From positions 3,038,001 through 3,102,000 of the forward strand of contig NZ_AP025465.1 in the NCBI RefSeq assembly GCF_024347355.1: DNA of 64,000 nt, read 5' to 3'. Below the pieces are notes generated by a model. That model was not told the DNA's origin and did not search any database. It worked only from the letters and a program-made list of their open reading frames with translations. Shown in pieces: positions 1 to 9,643 of the stretch (its first letter is position 1; every line of letters starts with the position of its first letter). The position numbers and the translations under genes are program-made. This DNA comes from Vibrio chagasii (lineage in GTDB: Bacteria > Pseudomonadota > Gammaproteobacteria > Enterobacterales > Vibrionaceae).

Positions 1-128
1 CTGCGATTACACCACACGAGTGGAAATTGCTTATGCTGGTGCAAATTGCCGGAATCATTATCGGCTTCATTCCCGCTTTCAGGGCTTACCGTCAGTCATT
101 GTCTGATGGCATGACAATTCGAATCTAA
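1..128 (+). CDS. ABC transporter permease, C-terminal fragment
   Basis: The window opens inside a gene read from base 3 and ending with TAA at 126-128. The 41 visible residues hold a hydrophobic segment (LLMLVQIAGIIIGFIPAF) followed by a basic, polar tail (RAYRQSLSDGMTIRI), the usual end of an FtsX/MacB-type ABC permease, which inserts its last helix just before the C terminus. It lies 14 bases before the DUF3299 gene, so the two are probably one operon. In V. cholerae a zinc-regulated ABC cluster (zrgABCDE, from memory) lies close to the cys genes and could be the counterpart. The family call rests on a short tail and on context only. Confidence 0.6.
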   Translation, partial: AITPHEWKLLMLVQIAGIIIGFIPAFRAYRQSLSDGMTIRI

Positions 129-142
129 AATAGGAACCTACG

Positions 143-658
143 ATGCAACGCAAATTCCTACTGATACTTGGGCTAATGATGTTCCCATTTATCAGTACAG
201 CTCACGCTGAAACGCCTCAGAATGAGGAATCGGTATTAACACTCGAATGGATTGATTTGATTCCAGAATCAGAGCGTGCTCAACTAGATTCGTTTGGCAT
301 GCCGATGGTTGACCATAACAGTATGGAAAAGCCTCAACAGTCGACACTGGGTGCGGTTCGTCCGGAGTTAAACGGCAGTAAGGTTAAGATCCCAGGATTT
401 GTGATTCCATTGGAAGGCGATGAGAATATGATCACTGAGTTTCTGTTAGTGCCGTACTTTGGTGCATGTATCCATGTTCCACCACCGCCACCGAACCAAA
501 TTATTTACGTTAAGTTCCCTAAGGGCGCGCCAATCCAGCAATTGTGGGATGTTATCTATTTGGTAGGTACGCTGAAAACAGAATCTATCAGTCACGATCT
601 AGCGCAAACGGGCTATCTGATTGAAGGTAATGCAATTGAAGAATACGACGACATGTAG
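143..658 (+). CDS. DUF3299 periplasmic protein
   Basis: A 171-residue protein with a clear signal peptide (charged start, hydrophobic core, cut after STAHA near residue 22). The rest matches the DUF3299 family: the IPGFVIPLEGD stretch near 83-93 and a conserved C109-x-H111 followed by five prolines. Its molecular function is unknown; the family usually sits beside MacB-like ABC permease and ATPase genes, as here, and the Cys/His pair would suit metal handling in the periplasm, which is inference. The start has a good ribosome binding site (aggaac, 7 bases upstream). It is probably the last gene of the transporter operon. Confidence 0.75.
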   Translation: MQRKFLLILGLMMFPFISTAHAETPQNEESVLTLEWIDLIPESERAQLDSFGMPMVDHNSMEKPQQSTLGAVRPELNGSKVKIPGFVIPLEGDENMITEFLLVPYFGACIHVPPPPPNQIIYVKFPKGAPIQQLWDVIYLVGTLKTESISHDLAQTGYLIEGNAIEEYDDM

Positions 659-748
659 TCGTTTGGAGGGTGGCTCAGCGATGGGCCGCCGTCACTGAAT
701 AAATCAAGTTATTCAATAACAGTTTAATACCGATATTGTTCCTCTAAA

Positions 749-853
749 TTACGCAATGTAATTAGATAAATAAGCTAGCACACCCACATAAGTCGCGAGT
801 AATAAACCTATACCAAGCTGCTTTTTCAGCTTGTTATCATTGACTTGATTCAT
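749..853 (-). CDS. small single-pass membrane protein, 34 residues
   Basis: An unannotated short reading frame with an almost perfect Shine-Dalgarno sequence (aggaggagtt directly before ATG at 853). The product begins with a polar, basic stretch (MNQVNDNKLKKQ) and continues as one hydrophobic helix (LGIGLLLATYVGVLAYL), ending NYIA. That layout is typical of bacterial small membrane proteins that sit in the inner membrane and modulate a larger partner. A Fur-like box lies 31 bases upstream of the start. I recognise no family. Its convergent neighbour is the DUF3299 gene. The start signal and membrane layout make it credible, but there is no homology support. Confidence 0.6.
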   Translation of the reverse strand: MNQVNDNKLKKQLGIGLLLATYVGVLAYLSNYIA

Positions 854-883
854 AACTCCTCCTTGATAATTACAACAAATTTA

Positions 884-902
884 ACATTTTATTATCATTA
901 TC
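884..902 (-). promoter_or_regulatory. Fur-like box upstream of the 34-residue ORF
   Basis: Read on the minus strand this begins GATAATGATAAT, identical to the first 12 bases of the classical 19-base Fur consensus; about 13 of 19 positions agree overall. It sits about 30 bases before the small membrane protein start, where a repressor would block a promoter. The surrounding AT-rich sequence also holds an AATGTTA motif resembling half of a Zur site, so zinc control is an alternative. Confidence 0.5.
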
Positions 903-985
903 AAAAGTAAAATTTTGTTGAAGTCTTCAACTCTGCACGCAAAATCTAGCCACCAATCAGATAAAGAGTTACATTTTAGACAGTT

Positions 986-1059
986 ATACCAATCGCAGTA
1001 AGTCAGTGATCTGCAATAGCGTAGGGAAAAGCCTTGAGAGCAATGACTACGATTGGTAT
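986..1059. repeat. 74-bp element with 14-bp terminal inverted repeats
   Basis: The left end ATACCAATCGCAGT (986-999) and the right end ACTACGATTGGTAT (1046-1059) are inverted copies agreeing at 13 of 14 positions, with a 46-base interior. The size and structure resemble small non-autonomous mobile elements or palindromic repeats scattered in Vibrio genomes. No second copy was noticed in this window. The element runs through the possible upstream start codons (TTG 1034, ATG 1043) of the next gene. Confidence 0.55.
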
Positions 1060-1084
1060 TGATTCGTCTCCTAACGGTACTCTT

Positions 1085-1993
1085 ATGTCAGAAACCAAAC
1101 AGCCAGTGATCATTGAGCATGCTAGCGACACACAGCACAAGCATGAGAAAAAGCCTCATATTGCCGACAGTGCCAGTCGAATGCTGCACATTGCCCAAAG
1201 CTTCGGTTTAGATTCCTTAATTAGTCATAGCGAAAAAACGAACGATAAAGCCGCTAGCACTCTGATTGAGCGAGCGTTATTGCGAGAGAAGAAACGTAGG
1301 GAGCTGCGCCAGAAGAACCTAGAGCAGATCCTGAAACTGGCCCACTCTTCATGTAAAGATGAAGCGGCTGGAGATCCAGATCAGGACTGGCTGTACCGCT
1401 TTTTCGATATGGCACAAGAGATCCACAACACATCAATGCAAAGGCTGTGGGCTCAGGTGCTGAAACGAGAAGTCACCAACCCAGGCTCTACGTCGATGAA
1501 GGCGCTACAAATCCTCAAAGATATGACACCAAAGGAAGCACTGACCTTGCAAAGAGCTGCTTCACTGGGTTGTAGCTTTGGTAGTGACAACAGTAAAAAG
1601 CTGTTGCTTGGTTTTAAGTCTCACGCAGGGCTGTTCAGTTTTGGTAAAAGAGACACCACAAACACCATTAACCTTGGTGGGCATAACCTTCCCTACTCTA
1701 GCCTTCTCCACCTGATTGAACTTGGCATCATCCTAGGTACAGAGTTAGAGTCTGGAGAGATCGACTTCGACCCGGCATTACATCTAACGTATCAAGGTAA
1801 GAGCATGTCACTGGCGCCGCTATCAAAAGGCGTTAAGTTGGTGTACTACCGATTCAGCCCTACTGGCAATGAGCTATGTGCGCTACTAGGCAATAAACCT
1901 AACATGCCTTATTACGACCAATTGATTGCCCTATTGAGCCAGAAATTCACGGTACAAACCGAAGTGAAAAGCAGTGTGAATTACACCGTCTAG
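1085..1993 (+). CDS. TIGR03899 family protein
   Basis: A 302-residue soluble protein from ATG 1085 (MSETKQPV). It resembles the conserved gammaproteobacterial family TIGR03899, of unknown function: a charged helical region rich in K/R/E (RALLREKKRRELRQKN), a WLYRFFDMAQEI stretch and a C-terminal alpha/beta part. There is no signal peptide or membrane segment. In-frame starts at TTG 1034 and ATG 1043 would add 14-17 residues, but these codons lie inside the inverted-repeat element, so 1085 is preferred although its ribosome binding site is weak. It is transcribed alone and convergent with cysC. Confidence 0.6.
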   Translation: MSETKQPVIIEHASDTQHKHEKKPHIADSASRMLHIAQSFGLDSLISHSEKTNDKAASTLIERALLREKKRRELRQKNLEQILKLAHSSCKDEAAGDPDQDWLYRFFDMAQEIHNTSMQRLWAQVLKREVTNPGSTSMKALQILKDMTPKEALTLQRAASLGCSFGSDNSKKLLLGFKSHAGLFSFGKRDTTNTINLGGHNLPYSSLLHLIELGIILGTELESGEIDFDPALHLTYQGKSMSLAPLSKGVKLVYYRFSPTGNELCALLGNKPNMPYYDQLIALLSQKFTVQTEVKSSVNYTV

Positions 1994-2087
1994 ATAATAG
2001 AGTCTAGTAAGTAGACGGCGTAAAAATTGAAAAGCATTGAGAAGAATGAAGATAATCTAGAGGATAGGTTTCTTGTCTCGGTAGAGT

Positions 2088-2123
2088 AAGGCTGCCCTGC
2101 TTTTAGCGGACATGCGCAGCCTT
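2088..2123. terminator. hairpin between convergent genes
   Basis: AAGGCTGC at 2088-2095 pairs perfectly with GCAGCCTT at 2116-2123 around a 20-base loop, between the TIGR03899 gene and cysC, which converge here. There is no clear T run on either side, so it is a weak bidirectional terminator candidate. Confidence 0.35.
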
Positions 2124-2139
2124 AGTCATACCAGCGGTC

Positions 2140-2760
2140 TCAATTAGCTAAAATGTTACGCTTCTCTAACGCATCAATACACAGCTCGACCAATTCATCG
2201 ATCGTCTTCTCTCCTGCAGGTAGATCGATCTCAGGGTTCTGTGGCGCTTCATAAGTAGAACTGATTCCGGTGAAATTAGGAATCTCTCCAGCACGTGCTT
2301 TCTTATACAAACCTTTAGGATCACGCTGTTCGCAAACCTCTAATGGCGTATTCACAAACACTTCAAGAAACTCTCCTTCAGGCAGTAAATCGCGTACTAG
2401 TTGTCTTTCCGCTTGGTGAGGAGAGATAAACGCAGACAGCACAATCAAACCAGCATCGGCCATCAATTTAGCTAACTCACCGATACGACGAATATTCTCT
2501 CGGCGATCTTGCTCAGAAAAGCCAAGATCACTACATAAGCCATGACGAACATTGTCACCATCCAGCAAATAGGTATGGTAACCCAGTTGCGCCAAACGAT
2601 TCTCTAGCGTACCTGCCACTGTCGACTTACCAGAACCAGACAGCCCAGTGAACCAGAGCACGGCAGGCTTTTGTGATTTCAGATCCGCGCGGAATGCTTT
2701 ATCAATCGAGTGTTGATGCCACACAACATTCTCATCTTTGTGTTTGAGTACTGCGGTCAT
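2140..2760 (-). CDS. cysC: adenylyl-sulfate kinase
   Basis: A 206-residue cytoplasmic kinase that phosphorylates adenosine 5'-phosphosulfate to PAPS using ATP, the second step of sulfate activation. The P-loop GLSGSGKST is at residues 39-47, followed by DGDNVRHGL (APS-binding region), the [15 protein letters not shown] stretch and LSAFISPH with the conserved serine. The length is normal for CysC. It is the last gene of the cysD-cysN-permease-cysC run, 24 bases after the permease, so all four are probably one assimilation operon. Confidence 0.97.
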   Translation of the reverse strand: MTAVLKHKDENVVWHQHSIDKAFRADLKSQKPAVLWFTGLSGSGKSTVAGTLENRLAQLGYHTYLLDGDNVRHGLCSDLGFSEQDRRENIRRIGELAKLMADAGLIVLSAFISPHQAERQLVRDLLPEGEFLEVFVNTPLEVCEQRDPKGLYKKARAGEIPNFTGISSTYEAPQNPEIDLPAGEKTIDELVELCIDALEKRNILAN

Positions 2761-2784
2761 AAATAGTCCTTTAAATAAACAGCA

Positions 2785-4509
2785 TTAAAATGGGAAAAAG
2801 TAAGGAATTAGGGTCATTACCAAGCCCGAATAAACAATCGAGATTGGGATACCGATGCGCAGATAATCTGTGAGGTGATAATTACCTACGCTATAAACAA
2901 GTAAGTTAGTCTGGTAGCCGTATGGTGAAATGAAACTGGCACTCGCACCAAACAACACCGCCATGATGAATGGCATTGGGTCGACGCCATAGCCTACCGC
3001 CATGCTGTAGCCGATCGGGAACGAAAGTGCCGCAGCGGCGTTATTGGTGACTAACTCTGTCAGAATCAGAGTCATCAGATAAGTCGCGACCAAGGCACCA
3101 AATACGCCCCAGCCATTAAAGGCCTCCATAAACATCTGCCCCATACGTTCAGATAAGCCAGATGAAATCATCAGCTGAGCAATAGAGAGTGCAGAGCCAA
3201 CAATCACAACGATATCAACAGGAAAGCGGCGACGAAGCTCACTCAGCTGCACGATGCCAAATGCCACCAGCAATAATAAAAAACCAGCTAAGCCTTTAAT
3301 TATCGGCACCATATCAAGCAGCGCTAAGCCAATCACACTGGTGAAACCGAGTAGCACGAGTGCCGATTTATCTGCATCAAGCTTGGCGCTTGAATCCAAA
3401 TCATTCATCAACACAAACTCTTTGTTGTGTTGCTGGCGCTGCTCTTCAAAGCGTTTGCCAGGTACCAGAATCAAGGTATCGCCTGCCGTCAGCGTTATGT
3501 TACCCAAGCCACCTTCAAGGCGTTCATGACCGCGACGAATCGCCACCACCACAGCATCAAAGCGGTCTCGGAACTGGCTGGTTTTCAGTGTTTTATTACA
3601 GAAGCTTGCCGATGAGCTCACCACTACTTCGACAAAGCTCTGACCGTTCAAATGGTGCTGACCAAACAGGGTTAATCCTCGGATTTCTTGCAGTGTTGCC
3701 ACGCTCTCGACATCACCACAAAACAGCAAGCGATCTCGAGCCTGCAATACAAAATCAGGGTCAATCGAGGCGGTGGTTTTACCGTCACGAATCACTTCCG
3801 CCAAAAAGAGTTTTCTCAAAGCTCTTAAGTTGTTTTCACTAACACTACGACCAACCAACGGAGAGCCTGGCTCAACTCTGGCTTCTAAGAAATAAGGTAG
3901 ATCATCTTGCGATCCATCATCGTAGCTAGGTAAGAAGTAACTCAGAGGAATAAGGATCAACACGCCACCAGCCAAGACCGCTAAACCGATCAAAGTTGGT
4001 GTAAAAAAGTTTAGGCTCGGCAATCCTGCATCTTCAACAAAGCTATTGATGATCAAGTTGGTTGAGGTGCCGATCAATGTCAGTGTTCCACCCAAAATAG
4101 CGGCGTATGACAAAGGAATAAGTAACTTAGAAGGCGCGTGCTGCTGATTACGTTTGATCGCACCGATCAAAGAGACCACTACAGCCGTGTTATTGGTAAA
4201 GGAAGAAAGCAGCGCTGTAGAGATCCCCAACTTTGCCACCACAGTGCCTAGCCTACCTTCAGAGATATTACGGCTAACCCAGCTGATCAAGCGAGTTTTC
4301 TCCAACGCACTCGATGCGAGGATCAAAAGAATTAACGTCAGTAACGAAGAGTTAGTGAAGTTATTGGCTAAGCTCGAAAGGTCGATCATCCCGCCCATAA
4401 AAGCTATAAACGCCGCGCCAGCAAAGATAAAACTTGGCTTAATACGGGTAACGAGCAGGCAAGTAATAATGCCGAGCAAAATCGCTAATACAAATCCTTG
4501 TTGCCACAT
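2785..4509 (-). CDS. SLC13-family permease with two TrkA-C domains
   Basis: A 574-residue inner-membrane transporter of the SLC13/DASS type. Hydrophobic helices fill roughly residues 1-195 and 380-574; between them lies a soluble insert (about 200-375) with two RCK_C/TrkA-C-like repeats (PGSPLVGRSV and the following LLFCGD; later DTLILVPG). Signature motifs SSFTNNTAVV and GTSTNLIIN match the sodium/anion binding hairpins of the family. Its place between cysN and cysC makes sulfate the most likely substrate, supplying ATP sulfurylase; that is inference from context. It lies 65 bases after cysN. Confidence 0.85.
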   Translation of the reverse strand: MWQQGFVLAILLGIITCLLVTRIKPSFIFAGAAFIAFMGGMIDLSSLANNFTNSSLLTLILLILASSALEKTRLISWVSRNISEGRLGTVVAKLGISTALLSSFTNNTAVVVSLIGAIKRNQQHAPSKLLIPLSYAAILGGTLTLIGTSTNLIINSFVEDAGLPSLNFFTPTLIGLAVLAGGVLILIPLSYFLPSYDDGSQDDLPYFLEARVEPGSPLVGRSVSENNLRALRKLFLAEVIRDGKTTASIDPDFVLQARDRLLFCGDVESVATLQEIRGLTLFGQHHLNGQSFVEVVVSSSASFCNKTLKTSQFRDRFDAVVVAIRRGHERLEGGLGNITLTAGDTLILVPGKRFEEQRQQHNKEFVLMNDLDSSAKLDADKSALVLLGFTSVIGLALLDMVPIIKGLAGFLLLLVAFGIVQLSELRRRFPVDIVVIVGSALSIAQLMISSGLSERMGQMFMEAFNGWGVFGALVATYLMTLILTELVTNNAAAALSFPIGYSMAVGYGVDPMPFIMAVLFGASASFISPYGYQTNLLVYSVGNYHLTDYLRIGIPISIVYSGLVMTLIPYFFPF

Positions 4510-4574
4510 ATACCCGTCCTTTATGGCGGAAACGATCAGTTTCCGCCTGATTCAATAAGCTGTTACTCAGTCGT

Positions 4575-6005
4575 TTATGACTTCAGTAGTTGACTTAAAT
4601 CTTTGGCATCCCAATGCGGGAAGTGCTTGCGAACCAATGCATTAAACTCAAGTTCAAATGCAGAGAAGTTACCGACTTGCTGTTCAACAGAGTCCAAACG
4701 GTCTCGAATCAAACCCGCACCAACTGTCACGTTAGTTAGGCGGTCAATAACGATGAAGCCACCGGTATCGGCACTTTCACGGTATTTATCCAGTGCGACA
4801 GTCTCGTTCAATGACCACTCACACAAGCCAATACCATTCAGTGGCAACTCATCGACTTCGTGAGTCGAGAGATTGTTGATGTCGTATTGGTGACGAACCG
4901 TTTCAACCTGACCAACAGTCTTCTTACCGGCGATCTTGATATCGTAAGCTTTGCCCGGTTGCAGTGGTTGCTCTGTCATCCACACGATGTCTGCCAATAC
5001 GTGGTTAGTTGATTCAATCTGAGCGTTTTCCAACACAATCAAATCACCACGACTGATATCGATTTCATCTTCAAGGGTCAGCGTTACCGCCAAGCCCGCC
5101 TGGGCAGATTCCAAATCACCATCAAAGGTTACGATACGTGCAACCTTAGAAGTTTTTCCTGATGGCAACGCCTTGATTTCATCACCAACGCTGACACGGC
5201 CAGAAGCCACAGTACCGGCAAAGCCGCGGAAGTCTAAGTTAGGACGATTCACATACTGCACTGGGAAACGGAACTCGCCCGCAGAACGTTTTTGGTCAAT
5301 ATCAACGTTCTCTAACACTTCCAGTAGAGATGGGCCTTCGAACCATGCTAGCTCTTTACTTGGTGCAGCAACGTTGATGCCTTCAAGCGCCGAAACCGGC
5401 AAGATCTGAATGTTAGTTTCGCCTTCTAGGTTTTCTGCAAACTCTAGATATTCATCGCGAATCTCTTCAAAACGATCTTGTGAATAATCCACGAGATCCA
5501 TCTTGTTGACTGCAACGATGAAATGCTTCAAACCAAGCAAGTTAGAAATAAACGAATGACGACGCGTTTGATCCAGAACGCCCTTACGAGCATCAATCAA
5601 GATCACCGCCAGATCACACGTTGAAGCGCCTGTTGCCATGTTGCGCGTGTACTGTTCATGCCCTGGGGTATCAGCAATAATAAATTTACGTTTTTGCGTC
5701 GAGAAGTAGCGGTAAGCAACATCGATGGTGATGCCTTGCTCACGCTCAGCCTGCAAACCATCAACAAGCAGTGCTAAATCAGGTTTCTCACCAGTGGTAC
5801 CCACTCGTTGGCTATCCGAGTGAACCGCTGCTAGCTGATCTTCATAAATCTGCTTTGTATCATGGAGTAAGCGACCGATTAGCGTACTTTTGCCATCATC
5901 CACCGAGCCACAAGTTAAGAATCTAAGCATAGATTTATGCTGATGCTGACTCAGATAACCTTCAATCCCTAGTTCAGCCAATTCGGCTTCTACTGCACTA
6001 TTCAT
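4575..6005 (-). CDS. cysN: sulfate adenylyltransferase subunit 1 (GTPase)
   Basis: A 476-residue GTPase subunit of ATP sulfurylase that couples GTP hydrolysis to adenosine 5'-phosphosulfate formation by CysD. It is an EF-Tu-like protein: P-loop GSVDDGKST at residues 33-41, G3 motif DTPGHEQY and G4 motif NKMD, followed by two beta-barrel domains. The length matches the family (about 475). It begins 18 bases after cysD ends, as expected for a subunit pair made together. The protein acts in the cytoplasm. Confidence 0.97.
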   Translation of the reverse strand: MNSAVEAELAELGIEGYLSQHQHKSMLRFLTCGSVDDGKSTLIGRLLHDTKQIYEDQLAAVHSDSQRVGTTGEKPDLALLVDGLQAEREQGITIDVAYRYFSTQKRKFIIADTPGHEQYTRNMATGASTCDLAVILIDARKGVLDQTRRHSFISNLLGLKHFIVAVNKMDLVDYSQDRFEEIRDEYLEFAENLEGETNIQILPVSALEGINVAAPSKELAWFEGPSLLEVLENVDIDQKRSAGEFRFPVQYVNRPNLDFRGFAGTVASGRVSVGDEIKALPSGKTSKVARIVTFDGDLESAQAGLAVTLTLEDEIDISRGDLIVLENAQIESTNHVLADIVWMTEQPLQPGKAYDIKIAGKKTVGQVETVRHQYDINNLSTHEVDELPLNGIGLCEWSLNETVALDKYRESADTGGFIVIDRLTNVTVGAGLIRDRLDSVEQQVGNFSAFELEFNALVRKHFPHWDAKDLSQLLKS

Positions 6006-6023
6006 TTTTCTTTCCTTAGATTC

Positions 6024-6932
6024 TTAGAAATAACCTTGGCGCTTTTTCAGCTCCATTGAGCCCGACTGATCATGGTCAATCGCTCGACCTTGACGCTCAC
6101 TGGACGTCGCCACCAGCATCTCTTCAATAATGCCTGTTAGCGTATTCGCCTCAGATTCAACCGCTCCGGTTAGTGGGTAACAGCCTAAAGTACGAAAACG
6201 AACGCTTTTCTCTTCAATCACTTCACCTTCTTGCAGCTCCATACGGTCATCATCAACCATGATCAGCATGCCATCACGCTCAACCACCGGGCGTTTATCT
6301 GAAAGGTAAAGTGGAACAATATCGATGCTCTCTAGATAGATGTATTGCCAAATATCCAGCTCAGTCCAGTTTGATAGAGGGAATACACGGATGCTTTCGC
6401 CCTTGTTAACCTGACCGTTATAAGTGTGCCAAAGCTCTGGACGCTGGTTCTTTGGATCCCACGTGTGGTTCTTATCGCGGAAAGAGTAAACACGCTCTTT
6501 CGCTCGAGATTTCTCTTCATCACGACGAGCACCACCAAAAGCAGCATCGAACCCATACTTGTTTAACGCCTGCTTAAGGCCCTGAGTTTTCATGATGTCG
6601 GTATGCTTAGAAGAGCCGTGCACAAATGGGCTACACCCCATTGCTAGGCCTTCAGGGTTCTTATGTACCAAAAGGTCAAAACCGTACTTTTTGGCTGTGC
6701 GGTCACGGAACTCAATCATCTCGCGGAATTTCCAATCCGTATCAACGTGTAACAGCGGGAATGGAATCTTGCCCGGGTAAAACGCTTTGCGAGCTAAATG
6801 AAGCATCACAGAAGAATCTTTACCGATGGAGTACATCATTACTGGGTTATCAAACTCAGCCGCCACTTCACGGATAATATGAATACTTTCCGCTTCTAGC
6901 TGTTTTAGGTGGGTTAAACGTTCTTGGTCCAT
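6024..6932 (-). CDS. cysD: sulfate adenylyltransferase subunit 2
   Basis: A 302-residue catalytic subunit of ATP sulfurylase, making APS and pyrophosphate from sulfate and ATP in the cytoplasm together with CysN. The PP-loop motif [17 protein letters not shown] of the N-type ATP pyrophosphatase fold is near the N terminus, and the [15 protein letters not shown] stretch and C-terminal KKRQGYF end are characteristic. It is the first gene of the operon. In enterics the operon is activated by CysB under sulfur limitation; no confident CysB site can be read here, though a small inverted repeat sits in the leader. Confidence 0.97.
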   Translation of the reverse strand: MDQERLTHLKQLEAESIHIIREVAAEFDNPVMMYSIGKDSSVMLHLARKAFYPGKIPFPLLHVDTDWKFREMIEFRDRTAKKYGFDLLVHKNPEGLAMGCSPFVHGSSKHTDIMKTQGLKQALNKYGFDAAFGGARRDEEKSRAKERVYSFRDKNHTWDPKNQRPELWHTYNGQVNKGESIRVFPLSNWTELDIWQYIYLESIDIVPLYLSDKRPVVERDGMLIMVDDDRMELQEGEVIEEKSVRFRTLGCYPLTGAVESEANTLTGIIEEMLVATSSERQGRAIDHDQSGSMELKKRQGYF

Positions 6933-7380
6933 TTCAGTGCTTCCTTTAAGGCTCGCGTTACGAGCAATTCATTACTTGGTCTCACCAAGCAAGGGATTTA
7001 GCTCATCCACTTAGTGAATGGGAGTATTGGCACTAGAAGAAAACAGAAGCTTCGATTGAGCTGTCCTTGCTATTCATCTGCCTGATACGTCCTTGATATA
7101 GGCATTATGACGAGCCGCTCATATTACTGGAAATTCTAAAATTTCATTTTTTATTCGAAAAACTGATAAGGCGTGTAATAAATAGATAACCAGGTGAAAT
7201 GAATGGACTAATCTTATCGATATCATTTGTGCATGGATTGAGCAGCTTTGGGAGGCATCTTGCAGAACACCATAAAGTAATCGATCTAAGTCACGAATTA
7301 ACATTCGTTGTAATCATTGTTTCATTCCATTTTGTTACATTACGCAACGAATTTTCTTCTATCCACTTTGGAGCTACAAA
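6933..7380. other. divergent intergenic region between cysD and cpdB
   Basis: This 448-base stretch must hold the promoters of cysD (leftward) and cpdB (rightward). A short inverted repeat CTTGGTctcACCAAG at 6977-6991 lies in the cysD leader about 45 bases before its start. The half near cpdB is AT rich. A 61-codon plus-strand frame from 7199 ends in the ATGA that starts cpdB; it is treated as doubtful. No convincing sigma-70 pair, RNA gene or repeat was found. Confidence 0.5.
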
Positions 7381-9357
7381 ATGAAAGTTGCAATGAAACC
7401 TTTATCATTGGCTGTACTTGCAGGTCTTGGTCTGACACTCGCAGGCTGCACAACAACACCAGATACCGATGAAGTGATTAAACTACGTGTCGTAGAGACA
7501 ACTGACATCCATACTAACCTAATGGATTACGACTACTACAAAGACAAGCCATCACAAAAAATTGGCTTAGCACGTACTGCAACTCTAGTAAAAGAAGCTC
7601 AAAACGAAGTAACAAACAGCGTATTAGTTGATAACGGTGACCTACTGCAAGGTAGCCCAATGGGTGACTACATGGCAGACAAAGGCATCGTTGCCGGTGA
7701 AGTTCACCCTGCTTACAAAGCAATGAACCAGCTAAGCTATGATGCAGCGAACATCGGTAACCACGAGTTCAACTACGGCCTAGAGTTCCTAGAAGAATCT
7801 ATCAACGACGCTGATTTCCCATACATCAGTGCTAACGTTTACGATGCTGAAACAAAAGAGCACTACTTCACACCTTACATCATCAAGACACACACGTTCG
7901 CAGATACAGCTGGCGTAGAGCACGAGATCAAAGTGGGTTACATCGGCTTTGTTCCACCACAAATCATGACGTGGGATAAAAAGAACCTTGAAGGTAAAGT
8001 GATCGCTCGCGACATCGTTGAGACAGCGAACGAGCTAGTACCTCAAATGAAGGCTGAAGGCGCAGACGTTATCGTTGCGATCCCTCACTCTGGCGTATCT
8101 CAAGACCCATACAAAGCAGGCGAAGAGAACTCTACGCTTTACCTATCTGAAGTAGAAGGTATTGATGCGATTGCATTCGGTCACTCTCACGCCGTATTCC
8201 CAGGTAAAGGCTTCGACAACATCCAAGGCGTTGACAACGAAAACGGCACCATGAACGGTGTTGCGGCAGTAATGCCAGGTCGTTGGGGTAGCCACGTAGG
8301 TGTTATGGACCTAACACTGGAGCAAAAAGACGGTAAGTGGGAAGTCGTAAAAGGCCAATCTGAAGCTCGCCCTATCTACGACAAGATCGAGAAGAAATCA
8401 CTGGCTGCAGCGGATGAAGGCATCGTAACAGCACTAGAAAAAGACCACCAAGGTACTCGTGATTTTGTGAACCAACCAATTGGTAAAGCAGATGACGTGA
8501 TGTACAGCTTCCTGTCTCTAGTACAAGACGATCCAACCGTACAGATCGTTAACCTTGCACAAAAAGATTACGTAGAGCAATTCATCCAAGGCGACCCTGA
8601 CCTAGACGGTACACCAGTACTTTCTGCAGCGGCACCATTCAAAGCAGGCGGTCGTAAGAATGACCCAGCAAACTTCACTGAAGTGGAATCTGGTCAACTA
8701 ACTTTCCGTAACGCTGCTGACTTGTACCTTTACCCGAACACGCTAGTGGCGATGAAGGTAACGGGTCACGAAGTAAAAGAGTGGCTTGAGTGTTCTGCTG
8801 GCCAATTCAACCAAATCGATGTGAACTCAACAGCACCACAACAGCTGATTGAGTGGGATAACTTCCGTACTTACAACTTCGATGTTATCGACGGTGTGAA
8901 TTACCAAATCGACGTAACTCAGCCTGCGAAATACGATGCAAACTGTAAAGTGGTTAACCCTGATTCTCAGCGTATTGTTGGCCTAACTTACCAAGGTAAG
9001 CCAATCGACATGAAGCAAGACTTCCTGATCGCAACCAACAACTACCGAGCTTACAGCGCTAAATTCCCAGGCACAGGTGAAGACTTCATCGCATTTGATG
9101 CACCAGATGAGAACCGTACTGTACTGGCGAACTACATCTCTCGCGTAAGCAAAGAGCAAGGCCAAGTGAGCCCAACAGCTGATAACAACTGGTCATTCGC
9201 ACCAATCAAAACGGATAAAAAGCTAGATATCCGCTTTGAAACGTCGCCAAGTGAGAAAGCAGCACAGTTCATCAAAGAGAAGGGTCAATACCCAATGAAA
9301 CGTGTTGCCACTGACGATGTTGGTTTCGGCGTTTACCAAATTGATCTAACTAAATAG
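7381..9357 (+). CDS. cpdB: 2',3'-cyclic-nucleotide 2'-phosphodiesterase/3'-nucleotidase, lipoprotein form
   Basis: A 658-residue enzyme that opens 2',3'-cyclic nucleotides and then removes the 3' phosphate, salvaging nucleotides outside the inner membrane. The metallophosphatase motifs are all present: [25 protein letters not shown] and [10 protein letters not shown]; the C-terminal 5'-nucleotidase domain follows with GGRKNDPA and [13 protein letters not shown]. The sequence runs parallel to E. coli CpdB throughout, but the leader ends in a lipobox (LAGC near residue 23, then TTT), so this form should be an outer-membrane lipoprotein, not a soluble periplasmic protein. It is monocistronic with its own terminator. 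The start has a GGAG site. Confidence 0.95.
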   Translation: MKVAMKPLSLAVLAGLGLTLAGCTTTPDTDEVIKLRVVETTDIHTNLMDYDYYKDKPSQKIGLARTATLVKEAQNEVTNSVLVDNGDLLQGSPMGDYMADKGIVAGEVHPAYKAMNQLSYDAANIGNHEFNYGLEFLEESINDADFPYISANVYDAETKEHYFTPYIIKTHTFADTAGVEHEIKVGYIGFVPPQIMTWDKKNLEGKVIARDIVETANELVPQMKAEGADVIVAIPHSGVSQDPYKAGEENSTLYLSEVEGIDAIAFGHSHAVFPGKGFDNIQGVDNENGTMNGVAAVMPGRWGSHVGVMDLTLEQKDGKWEVVKGQSEARPIYDKIEKKSLAAADEGIVTALEKDHQGTRDFVNQPIGKADDVMYSFLSLVQDDPTVQIVNLAQKDYVEQFIQGDPDLDGTPVLSAAAPFKAGGRKNDPANFTEVESGQLTFRNAADLYLYPNTLVAMKVTGHEVKEWLECSAGQFNQIDVNSTAPQQLIEWDNFRTYNFDVIDGVNYQIDVTQPAKYDANCKVVNPDSQRIVGLTYQGKPIDMKQDFLIATNNYRAYSAKFPGTGEDFIAFDAPDENRTVLANYISRVSKEQGQVSPTADNNWSFAPIKTDKKLDIRFETSPSEKAAQFIKEKGQYPMKRVATDDVGFGVYQIDLTK

Positions 9358-9387
9358 ATTACTCTAGTAATCAATAGTTAACCTTCT

Positions 9388-9418
9388 AAAAGGCTGAGTT
9401 TAACGACTCAGCCTTTTT
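9388..9418 (+). terminator. Rho-independent terminator after cpdB
   Basis: AAAAGGCTGAGT (9388-9399) pairs perfectly with ACTCAGCCTTTT (9406-9417) around a six-base loop and runs into a T tract. Confidence 0.93.
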
Positions 9419-9643
9419 CTTTTCTTATCTAAATTCTCATTGTAAAGCCTTAACTTGCGAAGCTTAAACTCCTACTCATTCTTCGCCTAATATCGCAAAC
9501 CTCAAATCACCTATTGAATCCAATCAACGTAAAAAAGCAGCAATTCGCTGTAAGTTTTTCTCAGCTCCTCCTGTCTATTTAATTTACCACACTCAATGAA
9601 TGGTCGATAAGCCATTCATCTATAGGATAGATAAGGACATTTG

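Noticed and set aside
696..715. Inverted repeat TGAATAA/TTATTCA after the DUF3299 gene
   Set aside because: The stem is AT only and no T run follows, so a terminator cannot be supported; may be chance in AT-rich sequence.
3254..4558. Plus-strand frames opposite the SLC13 permease
   Set aside because: They lie antisense to a well supported membrane protein gene and have no starts or family resemblance.
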